Of a stretch of 64,000 nt of DNA, positions 24,776 through 36,000 are shown in pieces. The stretch is from Closterium sp. NIES-65 (lineage: Eukaryota > Streptophyta > Zygnematophyceae > Desmidiales > Closteriaceae). The stretch covers positions 124,001 through 188,000 of the forward strand of contig CANXME010002096.1 of assembly GCA_948144175.1 (NCBI GenBank). Reading direction: 5' to 3'. The notes under the pieces are model-generated. The model made no database searches, was not told where the DNA came from, and worked only from the letters and a program-made list of their open reading frames with translations. Position 1 is the stretch's first letter; the number at the start of each line of letters is the position of its first letter. A program made the translations under genes and the position numbers.

Positions 24776-25080
24776 ACCGGACTGGGCGGCTCGGGCGGCT
24801 CGGGCGGCTCGGTGGCTTGTCAACTCGGCGGCTCGTCAACTCGGCGGCTCGGGCGGCTCGGGCGGCTCGGGCAGCTCGGCAGCAAGTGCGGCTCGGCGAC
24901 TCGGCGGCTCGGGCGGCTCGGGTGGCTCGGCGGTACAGCGGCTCGGCAGCAACTGCAGCTCAGCGGCTCGGCGACCCGGCGGCTCGGCGACCCGGCGGCT
25001 CGGGCGGCTCAGGTGGAGCGGCGGCTCGGGCGGATCGGGCGGCTCGGTAGCAGCTCGGCAGCGCCGGCGGCTCGGTGGTG
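24776..25080 (-). repeat. Leader minisatellite of copia A
   Basis: Units of about 9 bp (ggcggctcg) tandemly fill the leader between the gag start codon and the position where element B is inserted. The adjoining 25080-25280 is a different GGC-rich repeat (gcggcggggccgggtggagc type). Confidence 0.8.
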
Positions 25081-25280
25081 ACGGCGGGGCCGCGTGGGGA
25101 CGGCGGCGGGGCCAGGTGGAGCGGCAGCGGGGCGGGGTGGAGCGGCGGCGGGGCCGGGTGGAGCGGCGTCGGGTCCAGTAGAGGCGGCGCCGGGGCCGGG
25201 AAGGGCAGCTCCGAGGCCGCATGGGTAGGCGACGGGGCAAGCAGAGGCGGCGCCGAGGCAGGGAAGGGCGGCGCCGGGGC

Positions 25281-25401
25281 TGAGGAAAGTAGAACGAGAA
25301 TGAAGGACTATGGAATGAAAGTGATACAAATATGCAACCCTAGAAATGTGTACCCCATATGGGCTACCCCATTAAAGCCTAGACAACATTATAATTTGAC
25401 A
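25281..25401 (-). repeat. 3' LTR of copia B
   Basis: 121 bp, plus-strand ends TGAGGAAAG and TTTGACA. It is followed by CACCCCCATAGG, the complement of the polypurine tract. Confidence 0.92.
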
Positions 25402-25615
25402 CACCCCCATAGGCAAAGTGGGGGAGAACAAGGGGTCACAAGACCAGTCAAGCAAAGCAAAGCAAAGTTCAGGGTGGATCACAAAGTCAGCACACATTCC
25501 CAGCACAAGTTCAAGGCCAGAAGGCCAGTTCACATGCAGGAGCACATATATGTATATATATAAGAGGCTAAACAAATAAGAGCAAGTGTATATATATGTG
25601 ACAGTACAAGCAAGG

Positions 25616-28600
25616 TCAAGAAGTGAGCAAGTGAGGCAAGACAGGCACAAGACCAAGCTGAGTACAGAAGCGCTGATGATCACAAGGCGCAAGTGCCTTG
25701 GTGAAAACATCACCAGTGTTAGCCTCAGAGGCCACGTACGCAAGTCGCAACTGACCACGCTGCTGTAGCTCACGAGCAAGGAAGTAGCGAAGAGCAATGT
25801 GCTTTGCTCTGTGCTCCAGTCTCTGCTCTCGACACAAGGCCAGCATGGCCTTGTTGTCTACGTACAGGACTGGAGGAGAACGAGGCGGCTCTCCAAGGTC
25901 GGTCAGCAGGTAGGTGAGCCAGTGAAGCTCCTGGCAGCCATGGCCCCGGCGTAGATCTCGGCCTCACAACTGGAGCCGAGAACAGAAGACGAGCGAGTAG
26001 CCCGCCACGAAACAGAGCCGGAACCAAGGCTGAAGGTGTAACCCTGTGACGACCGCTGCGTAGCCTGGTCGTCAGCCCAAGAAGCATCCGCGTGCCCAGT
26101 GAGGACCACTGGACTCTGCCCTCCAAGCACTAGCCCCATGCCCGACGTACTGCACAAGTAGCGCAACACCCTCTTCGCTGCAGCCATGTGCTCTGGTCTG
26201 TGTCTCCCATGAGCAACATAGCGTGCAAGAATGCTAAGAGGGTATGCAAGGTCAGGTCGTGTGCAGGTCATCAGGTACATGAGGCAGCCAACAAGCTCTG
26301 GGTACGGGCCACTCGACTCTACGGACTCATCCAAAGGCAGAGCTGAGAGCGAGTGGCGAGTAGGCAGAGGAGTGGCCTGAGGCGAGGAGTACGTGAAGCC
26401 GAAGCGCTGAAGGACATGCTGCACCATGTGTGACTGAGTCAGGGTAATGGTGCGGCGTGCTCTTTCCCGGGTGATCTGCAAGCCAAGGTAGCTGCGCAGT
26501 TCACCCAAGTCTGCGCACGTGTGTCTCTTCTGCAGCTCGGACTTCACGTGGGCGAGTCCAGCAGTGTCAGCAGTGGAAAAGACCAAGTCGTCGACGTACA
26601 CGAGGATGTAGAACGGCGGCAAAGATGTGTCGGTGCGTAGAAACAGCGACGGGTCAGCAGTAGAGGGAGCAAACCCAAGAGCCGCAAGCGTAGTCCTCAG
26701 TGTGTCGTGCCACTCGCGCGGTGCCTGGCGGAGATCGTAGACTGGCCGTCGGAGGCTCCACTGGGTGCCAGGAGGGAAAGTCCCAGTGAAGCCAGGTGGG
26801 CGGCGCAGCCAGATCTCCTCGTGCAGGCTACCCTGCAGGAAAGCAGTGCTGAAGTCAAGGCAGTGAAGCTCGTAGTCACGCTCAGCGACTATGTGTAGTA
26901 GTACCCGAAGAGTGGTCATCTTCGGGGTCGGAGAGAAGGTTTGAAAGTAGTCAACTCCCTGCCGCTGACCGAAGCCACGAGCCACGTACCGCGCCTTGAA
27001 GACAGGCGGAGAGCCCGGCGGCCGCTTCACCCTGAAGATCCACATGCCACTGACGATGTTCGCCCCAGGTGGGGGAACCGCGTCAACGTAGGTGCCTGTG
27101 GAGTTCCAGGAAGCCATCTCTGCATCCATAGCTGCCTGCCACTGAGAGGAGTAGGGACCCTCTACGGCCTCCGCGTAAGAGCGCGGAGTCGGGATGTCTA
27201 GTGCATCCGGGTCTCCCTCAGGGGTAAGCAGTACGGACGCGAGATGAGGTGAAGCAGCAGCCAGACACTGGAACTCCTCCTGCCTGTCCTCAAGGACGTC
27301 CGTGCCAAGAGCACACTCACCCCCAACGGACGGAGGACAGATAGACGCAGACTCAGCAACAAGACTAGCAGCGTAGTCTAGGCGACAGCGAGCAGCAAAG
27401 TCGACGAGCTCAGCAACAAGAGCATACGCAGCAGTGGACTCAAAAGAGGGGTCAGTGACGACAGTAGCAAGGAGACGCGTGACAGTAGGACTGGCAGCAC
27501 GAAGAGAGTCCGACTCCGGGTCGGCAAGGGCAGGAAGAGAGGACTCAGGAGGAGAAGGCAAAGGGGCACGCAGAGGAGCAGTGGACGGACGCAGAGACAT
27601 CCGGTGCGTGCTAGGGACAAGAGGAGGACGCTGACGCGAACCGCAACCACTAGCGCGAGCAGTACGAACCGGCGACGCAGGACGAGACGCAGGCTCACGA
27701 CGCTCAGTAAGACCTCCAGTAGGACCAGTGTAGGGAGAAGGAGCAGGCAGTGGGGAGGTCGGCGGTAACTGTGACTGTGACTGGACAGGCGGTGGACACT
27801 CTAAGGGAGGAGGAAGACCAAGAACCTGCTGAAAGAGCGGAACGAAGTACGGCCGAGGCCGCGTGGCGACTCCAGACACAGCAGGGACAGCACCAGCACC
27901 CCCAGAGGCAGCACCAGCGCCAACAGCACCTCCAGCTCCAGTACCTCCAATAGCACCTGCAGCACCCGCAGCAGGACCGCCGCTAGGACTGACAGCAGTA
28001 GCCTCAGCGCCAACACCCTCAGCAGCTCCGACTCTAGTCGCACTCGCAGGCCCAGCAGCTCCAGCACTCCCAGGGCTAGCACCTCCGAGACCGGCGACAC
28101 CTGCACCCTCAGCAGCCGAAGAAGCACCAGCTCCAGCAATACGCCTCCAGCGTCGGGCAAACCACTCGCGCAGCTCCTGTGGAGAGAGTGGCTCCCGCCG
28201 AGACGAAGCACCCGGAGAACCACCAGGCCCAGTACCGCCAGACGCCACACCAGCAGGTCCAACGGCTGCGGGCTCCGCACCCCTAGGCTCAGCAGCTCCA
28301 GACTCAGTACCCCCAGGCTCAGCAGCTCCAGATGCAGCACCCCCAGGCTCAGCAGCTCCAGACGCAGCACCCCCAGGCGAAGGACCCCAAGGCTCAGCAC
28401 CCCCAGTCGTAGCACCCCCAGGCTCAGTACCCCCAGGCTTAGCACCCGCTCGCGCAGCACCCCCAGAGTCAGCACCCCCAGGCTCAGCACCCGCAGCAGT
28501 ACCAGAGTCACCAGCAACCTCGACCGGCTCGACTGCGCCTACCTGGGATACACCTGAAAAGGCAGGACCCTGAGGGGGGAGGGGGTCTACCTGGGGGGGA

Positions 28601-31499
28601 CCTGGCACAAGGAAGTGCGGCGGCGGGGGGAGGGAAGGAGTGCGGTAGGGGAAGAGACAGTAGTAGTGGATCGACTCGTCAAACGTGACGTCCCGGGAGG
28701 ACAGAACACGACGAGAGGAGGGGTGGTAGAACTGCCACCCTGGTGCGTCAGGGGGGAAGCCAAGGAAGACACAAGGAGCAGCACGAGGGGACAGTTTGTC
28801 CGCAGACAAGTCGCGGATAAACGCCCGAGATCCCCAGACACGAAACGCAGACGCATCGCCAACCTTCCCCGTCCACAGCAGAGCTGGGAAGGTCTCCGGC
28901 ATGGAGACCCTGGGGTGAAGGTTGATCTGATGCGCCGCGTACCGAACCGCAAACGGCCACAGAAAATGGGGGGCAGCCGCATGCATCATGGACCATGCCA
29001 ATGCGGCGCTCAGCAATCCCATTTTGATGTGGAGAGTCCGGAAGCGTAAAGGTATGGCGGATGCCTCGCGCACGGCTGAAGGCTCGCAGAAGGCCAGAGG
29101 AGAACTCTCCGCCTCGGTCAGAGTGCAGACGCAGAACAGGAAAGTCCGAGCCGAAGCTTCTCCTGAGCTGGAGACAAGCTGCGCGGATCCAGTCGATCAA
29201 CACCTCAGTGACATCACCCTTGCTGCGCAAGGGGAAGACTGAGGTGTAACGCGAGTAGTCGTCAACCACCAGCAGGAAGTAGCGCTCGTGACCCTGTCCA
29301 CGGACCCGGGCTGGGCCCCACACGTCCATGTGAAGCGTCTGCAGCGGGGCCTCTGTCGGGGGAAACTGAGAGGAGTGAGGGGCAGCGTGGAGCCGCCCCT
29401 CGACACAGGGAACACAGGAAGGACCAGGCCCAGGAGGAAGGGGAGGGAGGGACCGGGGGAGACCAGAGACAAGGACACGGGAAGCCATGCCTCGGAGACG
29501 AGGCAGGGAGGGGTGACCAAGACGGTGGTGCCACAGGAGAGTCTCGTGAGACAGGAGGCGACACGAGCAGGGGGCAGACTCAGGACCAGACCTGGACGCT
29601 GCAGCAAACACCTGACCCGACGCAGCTACCTGGCTAGACGCAGGGACAGAAGGAGACCTAGTGGTCAGGGTGTAGAGGCTCGACCCTGGCCGACGCGTAA
29701 ACGTGGCCAGGTGCCGGCCTGTGCGAGCGTCCGAGCAGTGGGTCACCCGCTGACTCGCAGGAGTAAACTGGTGAACCCCCGCATCCTGCAGGTCAGCACC
29801 ACTCACCAAGTTCGTAGAGAACGAGGGGAGGTAAAGACCAGACAAGGTGCCAGAGGAGGCACCCGGACACGGGAGGATAGTGGAGAAGTGAGAGAGGACA
29901 GGACCCCCAGAGGGGTCTGCCAGGGAGACTGCAACCGGTCGACCAAGCGGCGTGAGTGTGGTGCGGTCTCGAAAGGAGCGAGAAGCCCCTGAGTCAAGTG
30001 TAAAGGTGAGGGAGGCCGAAGCCGACGTGGTACCTGAGAGCGCAGACTCACCAGCACCTGAGGGCGCAGACGCACTGGCACCTAGAGCAGCAACCTCACG
30101 AGCACCTAGAGCAGCAGTACCAATGCCCGGGTCGGGCGGGAAACACCGCTAACAGTCACTCTCATCACTAATAGTCACAGCATACATGGCAGCAAGAATA
30201 GCTTCTAAGTCAAGATCATAGATAGCTACGCCTGCCCTAGAAAGCTCTCCCCAGCGGGGGATCTCACTGGCCTCCGGGAACTGCTGACGCCAAGCGTCCG
30301 TCAGGCGGCCAAAGCAGCGCTGGGTGGGGTGGGCACCCCCACACTTCTCACCCGCGCGGTCGTCGGAGCGAAGGACGTAGGTGCACGGACCAAAACCCCC
30401 ACCACGCTGACGCTACGCGTACCACGGAGGTGCTGAGGGGGGGGAATGTCCCGCGAACGCTGCTGTTGCTGCTGCTGCTGCTGGCGCTGACCACCACCAG
30501 GGCTGCTCCGCTGCGAAGCGCCACCCCGACCACCGACACCTCCTCCACCACCGCCTCCTCCACCTCCGCCACCACCGCCGCCTCCGCTAGCACCGCCGCC
30601 GCCTCCGCCTCCACTGCTGCCACCGACACCTCCACCCCCGCCACCACTCCCACCGCCACCCCCACTCCCTCCGCCGCCTCCACCTCCACCGCCACCTCCA
30701 CCCGCGCCCTTGCCCCCCTTGCCCTTGCCAGAGCGGCGTCTCCCGCTAGGGGCAGACGCCGCACCGACCGACTCAAGACCAACGAGGTCGGCCGCAGCGG
30801 CAGAGGCGACAGAGGGCAAAAGGGGGGAAGGAGAACACCCCTCAAAGATGGGGGTGCGAGGGTCACCACGAGAGGCTCCTACAGCGACTATACTCTTCTC
30901 CGCTGCTAGGAGGGCCTTCTCTAAGAGGTCAACAGTGAGAGTGGTGGGACAGACTGAGAGGAAGTGGTCCCTGACTACACGAAGGGAGTCAGGGAGGCGG
31001 GTGACTATATAATAGAGAGTGATGTACATGGGGGGGGGTTCTTGGCGCAGAACTCAGCAGGAAGCGCGGCGCGGTAGCGAGTGTCACTAGTGCAGAGGTG
31101 CGTAATGAGGTCAGCAACTGTGGGAAAGGCAGCAAGGTCAGAGAAGAGGTACGGTAGCATGAGGCGGCTCAGTGCAGCAGTGGCAGGGTAAGAGTAGCGC
31201 GCAACTACAGCGTCGTACAAGGTCTGAGCACTCTTGTACTGACTAAAATGTGCGCGCTCAGTGGTAGGCAGGTGGCGACGCACAGCAAGACGTGCAGCAG
31301 CATCGCGCGTGGCCCACTGGGAGCGAACAGTGGGGTCAGCATCAGCACCAGGGGCAGGAGAGGCGCCAGAGGTGAGGTCAAAGAGAGAGAGACCGTCTGC
31401 CCTATCGCACTGTAAGAACAGTTGCAGGTCGTCGACCCAGACCTCAAAGTCAATGGCTCGACCCTCAGCGTCAAACGCGAGGACACTAGGGGTAGCCAT
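25616..31499 (-). pseudogene. Copia B gag-pol (nearly intact, frameshifted)
   Basis: Order from 31499: gag (MATPSVLAFDAEGRAIDFEV), frame change at nine G (31030-31038), poly-Gly tract (30710-30520), Cys/His segment, GAG-pre-integrase LLWHHRLGHPS, and integrase with LHMDVWGP, LHSDRGGEF and NGIAERRIG (the D, D and E). Then the GGAEP linker, reverse transcriptase with YVDDLVFST, RNase H with GHADASWADD and SSCEAEIYA, and the C-terminal LYVDNKAMLAL part ending at 25616. One frame of about 1050 codons (29045-25903) spans integrase C-terminus to RNase H. Breaks: a 4-base loss near 30425, a roughly 20-base loss near 28990 and a single-base loss near 25932. Confidence 0.9.
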
Positions 31500-31559
31500 G
31501 ACAATAGTAGACTAGCAGTACCAACAGTAGGACAGGGGCAGTGCAGTGACAGAAGTGCT

Positions 31560-32600
31560 GCTCTCACCAGACAGGGCAGTTTGGGCAACTCAGTAGCACA
31601 ACAACACGGCAACACGGTTGCTCGGACGGCTCAGCAGCAACTGCGGCTCCGCGGCACCAGCGGCTCGGCTCCTCAGGCGGCTCGGGCGGGTCGGGCGGGT
31701 CGGGCGGCTGGGGCTGGTCGGGCGGCTCGGGCGGCTCGGGAGAGTCGGGTGGCTCGGGCGGCTCGGGCGGCTCGGGCAGGTCGGGCGGCTCGGGCAGCTC
31801 GGGTGGCTCGGGCTGGTCGGGCGGCTCGGGCGGCTCAGGAGAGTCGGGCGGCTCGGGCGGCTCGGGCGGCTCGAGCAGGTCGGGCGGCTCGGGCGGCTCG
31901 GGCGGTTCGGAGGGCTCGGGCGGCGCGGGCGGTGTAGGGCGGCAGTGCCGCTGGTGAAAGGGGCGGCGGGGCCGAAGTGAAGGGGCGGCTGGGCCGCTGG
32001 TAAAGGGCGGCGGGGCCGCTGAGAAGGGCGGCGGGGCCGCTGAGAAGGGCGGCAGGGCCGCAGTAGAAGGGCGGCGGGGCCGCTGAGTAGGGCGGCGGGG
32101 CCGTTGAGAGGGGCGGCGGGGCCGCAGCGAGCGAGGCGGCGGGGCCGCAGGGTAGGGCGGCGGGGCCGCTGAGTAGGGCGGCGGGGCCGCAGCGAGAGAG
32201 GCGGCGGGGCCGCAGTGAAGGGCGGCGGGGCCGCTGAGTAGGGCGGCGGGGCCGCAGCGAGAGAGGCGGCGGGGCCGCAGTGAAGGGCGGTGGGGCCGCT
32301 GAGACGGGCGGCGGAGCCGCTGGGACGGGCGGCGGGGCCGCTGAGACGGGCGGCGGGGCCGCAACGAAGGGCGGCGGGGCCGCAACGTGAGGCAGCGGGG
32401 CCGCAGCGAAGGGCGGCGAGGCCGCGAAAAAGGGCGGCGGGGCCGCTGCGAGGGGCTGCGCGGCCGCAGCGAAGGGCGGCAGGGCCGCGAAGAAGGGCGG
32501 CGGGGCTGCAATGTGGGGCGGCGGGGCCGCAGCGAAGGGCGGCGGGGCCGCTGAGAAGGGCGGCGGGGCCGCTGAGTAGGGCGGCTCGAAGAGGTGAGAG
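31560..32600 (-). repeat. Leader minisatellites of copia B
   Basis: Two repeat types in tandem: ggcggctcgggc-type units (about 31672-31930) and 18-21 bp ggcggggccgctgagaa-type units (about 31945-32590). They fill the leader between gag and the primer-binding site and create long artefactual Pro/Arg-rich and Ala-rich frames. Confidence 0.85.
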
Positions 32601-32666
32601 CCCGGAGCGCGACTCGGGCTGAGCGCGCTTCGGGCAGGAAAAAAAAGATCGATGTGGTGGGCCCTA

Positions 32667-32701
32667 GGCACAGTTCCCACGGGGGAACTTGCTCGATACC
32701 A
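32667..32701 (-). promoter_or_regulatory. Primer-binding site and adjacent hairpin of copia B
   Basis: The minus strand directly after the 5' LTR reads TGGTATCGAGC, which matches the start of the plant initiator-Met tRNA-type primer site (TGGTATC). Next to it GTTCCC and GGGAAC form a 6-bp stem. The same pair is beside the primer site in A (32990-33006), C (40090-40105) and D (59172-59188). Confidence 0.75.
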
Positions 32702-32822
32702 TGAGGAAAGTAGAACGAGAATGAATGACTATGGAATGAAAGTGATACAAATATGCAACCCTAGAAATGTGTACCCCATATGGGCTACCCCACTAAAGCC
32801 TAGACAACATTATAATTTGACA
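32702..32822 (-). repeat. 5' LTR of copia B
   Basis: 121 bp, two mismatches to the 3' LTR. It is followed by the TSD GGGGC. Confidence 0.92.
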
Positions 32823-33019
32823 GGGGCCGCAGAGGTAGGCGACTGGGCCAGCAAGCACGGCGCGACAGGGCCGCTAAGGCAGCGCGACAGGGTCGAAAGG
32901 GCGGCACGACGGGGCCGTGAGAGGGGAGCGCGACTCGGGCAGTGTAGAGCGCGCTCCGGGCAGGAAAAAAGGTGGTGGGCCCTAGGAACAGTTCCCACAG
33001 GGGAACCTGCTCGATAAAA

Positions 33020-33090
33020 TGTGAAACTGAACGAGAATGGAATGACTAAAGGAAAGTTGGGTACAAGTACAAACCCTAGAAAGCTGTACC
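33020..33090 (-). repeat. Truncated 5' LTR of copia A
   Basis: The first 71 bases match the A 3' LTR (GAGAATGGAATGACTAAAGG region). It then stops abruptly at CTGTACC and continues into the reverse-transcriptase frame of element C. The neighbouring primer site has two changed bases (gctcgataaaa). Confidence 0.85.
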
Positions 33091-36000
33091 AAGGCAGACG
33101 CAGCAGTGGACTCAAAGGAAGGGTCACTGACAGCAGTGGCCAGGAGACGCGTGACAGTAGGACTGGCAGCACGAAGAGAGTCAGACTCAGGGTCAGCAAG
33201 AACAAGAAGAGAGGACTCTGGAGGAGACGGCAACGGGACACGCAGAGGAGCTGTGGAAGGACGCACTGCCATCTGGTGTGTGCCTGGGACCGCAGGAGGA
33301 CGCGGACGCGGAACACGACGACTAGTGCGAGCAGCACGAACAGACGACGCAGGACGAGACGCAGGCTCACGACGCTTAGCAAGACCTTCAGTAGGACCAG
33401 TGTAGGGAGAAGGAGCAGGTAGGGGGGGAGGGGGCTGTAATTGTGACTACGACTGGACAGGCTGTGGACACTCTGAGGGAGGAGCAGGACCAGTAGAGGG
33501 CGGGAGACCAAGAACCTGCTAAAGGAGCGGAACGATGTACGGCCTCGGCCGCGCAGCGCCTCCAGAACCAGTAAGGACAGCACCAGTACCCCCAGCAGCA
33601 ACACCAGCGCCAGCAGCACCTCCAGCTCCAGCAGCGCCAACTCCAGCACCCTCAGACGCACCAGCGCCAGTAGAAACACCAGCGCCAACACCCCTAGCAC
33701 CTCCAGCTCTAGCAGCTCCAGCAGCACCAACTATAGCAGGACCAGCAGCTCCAGTACCGCCAGCAGCTCCAGCAAGACCAACTCCAGCAGCCCCAGCAGC
33801 ACCCCTAGTCCCAGCAGCTCCAGTACCGCCAGTACGAGCACCTCCGGGACCAGCAGCAACAGTAGTACCTCCAACTCCATCAGCACGGCTCCAGCGCCGG
33901 GCAAACCAGTCGCGCAGCTCCTATGGAGAGAGTGGCTCCCGCCCCGACGAAGCACCGCCGGCGGCCACACGAGCAGACCCAGCGCCCCCAGGCTCCGCAC
34001 CCCCAGGCTCCGCACCTCCGGGACCCATGGCACCAACACCCTCAGTAGCAGCAGAACCTTCAGCGCCAGCAGCACGGATCCAGCGCCGAGCAAACCACTC
34101 GTGCAGCTCCTGTGGAGAGGGTAGCTCCCGCCGAGACGAAGCACCCGAGGAACCTCCAGACCCAGTACCGCTAGACTCCACACGAGCAGGCCCAGCACCC
34201 TCAGGCTCCACACCCCCAGGCGCAGCACCCCCAGACTCAGCACCCCGAGACTCAGCACCCCCACGCTCAGAACCCCCTGGCTCAGCACCCCCAGACCCAG
34301 CACCTCCACACCCGGCACCCGCAGGCTGAGCAGCTCTAACGGCACCAGAGTCAACAGCTACCTCGACAGGCTCGACTGCGTCTACTTGGGACACACCTGT
34401 CGGGGCAGGACCCTGAGGGGGGAGGGGGTCTACCGGGAGAGGACCTGGCGCAAGGAAGAGCGGGGGCGGGGGAAGGGGCGCAGTGCAGTAGGGGAAGAGA
34501 CGGTAGTAAGGTACCGACTCGTTAAAGGTGACGTCCTTGGAGGACAGAACACGGCGCGAGGTGGTGTGGTAAAACAACCAACCAGGCGCGTCAAGGGGGA
34601 AGCCAAGGAAGACGCAGGGAACAGCACGGGGGGACAGCTTGTCCGCAGACAAGTCGCGGACAAACGCCCGAGATCCCCAGACCCGAAACGCAGACGCATC
34701 GCCAACCTTCCCCGTCCACCACAAGGTGGGGGAGGTCTCTGGCAAGGAGACCCGGGGCTGAAGGTTGAGCTGATGCGCTGCGTACTGAACTGCAAACGGC
34801 CACAGAAAATGGGGGGCAGCCGCATGCATCATGGACGTACGAGCGACGTCCATGACCATGCCAATGCAGCACTTAGCAATCCCATTTTGCTGTGGAGAGG
34901 CCAGAAGCGTGAAGGTTTGGCGGATGCCCTGTGCCCGACAGAAGGCTCCCAGACGAGCAGAGGAAAACTCCCCGCCTCTGTCAGAGTGCAGACGTAGAAC
35001 AGGAAAGTCCGAGCCGAAACTCTCTCTGAGCTGGAGACGAGCTGCGCGGATCCAGTCGATCAACACCTCAGTGACGTCACCCTTGGTGCGCAAGGGGAAG
35101 ACTGTGGTGTAACGCGAGTAGTCATCAACCACCAACAGGAAGTAACGCTCGTGCCCCTGTCCACGGATGCGGGCGGGGCCCCACACGTCCATGTGGAGAG
35201 TCTGCAGCGGAGCCTCTGTCGGAGGAAACTCGGAGGAGTGAGGGGCGGCGCGCTGTCGCCCCTCGACGCAGGGGACGCAGGTAGGGCCAGGCCCCGGAGG
35301 TAGGGAAGGGAGAGACCAGGGGAGACCAGAGACAAGGACACGGGAGGCCATGCCTCGGAGACGAGGCAGGGAGGGGTGACCAAGACGGTGGTGCCAAAGG
35401 AGAGTCTGGTGGGACAGGAGACGACACGACCAGGGAGCAGACTCAGGACCAGACCTGGACGCTGCAGCAAACACCTGACTCAACGCAGCTACCTGGCCAG
35501 ACTCAGCAGCCTGAGAAGACTCAGTAGTAAGGGTGTACAGGCTCGACCCTGGCCGACGGGTGAACGTGGCCAAGTGTCGGCCTGTCCGAGCACACGTGCA
35601 GTGGGTCACCCGCTGACTCGCAGGAGTGAACTGGTCAACCCCCCTATCCTGTAGGTCCGCTCCACTCACCAAGTTCGTAGAGAACGAGGGGAGGTAGAGA
35701 CCTGACAGGGTGCCAGAGGGGGCTGCCGGGCACGGTAAGACAGTGGAGAAGTGAGCAAGGACAGGACCCCCAGAGGGGTCCGCCAGGGAGACTGCAACCG
35801 GCCGACTAAGCGGCGTAAGCGTGGTGCGGTCTCCAAAGAAGGAGCAGGACGCACCCGAGTCAAGGGTGAAGGTGTGTAAGGACTGAGCCGACGTAGTACC
35901 TGAGAAAGCAGACTCACCAGCACCTGGGGCAGCAGACACACTAGTACCTGGGGTAGCAGACGCACTAGCACCTAAGGTAGGAGCCTCACCAGCACCTAGA

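Larger units (their letters stand above)
25281..32822 (-). mobile_element. Ty1/copia element B, full length, TSD GGGGC
   Basis: 7542 bp with 121-bp LTRs at both ends (25281-25401 and 32702-32822) that differ at two positions, so insertion is recent. GGGGC flanks it at 25276-25280 and 32823-32827. The purine-rich tract lies next to the left LTR and the primer-binding site (complement of gctcgatacca, 32691-32701) next to the right. It lies in the leader of element A. All domains are present in order, but indels break the frame, so it is probably not autonomous. Confidence 0.94.
18233..33090 (-). mobile_element. Ty1/copia element A, with element B nested inside
   Basis: The 3' LTR is at 18233-18357, a purine-rich tract (minus strand GGGGGTG) follows at once, then RNase H, reverse transcriptase, integrase, protease and gag read right to left up to 24709. 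The leader continues to 25280, is interrupted by element B, and resumes at 32828-33019 with the primer-binding site (33009-33019). The 5' LTR begins at 33020 but stops after 71 bases at 33090. The two LTR pieces are the same subfamily. The left flank is TAACG; the right TSD is lost. Confidence 0.88.

Noticed and set aside
25281..25401. A single LTR shared by adjacent elements A and B as a tandem recombination product
   Set aside because: The GGGGC duplication and the resumption of the A leader at 32828 show that B is nested in A and owns both LTRs.
31564..32680. Pro/Arg-rich and Ala-rich long frames
   Set aside because: Created by the GGC-rich leader minisatellite of copia B; no domain, no consistent frame among copies.
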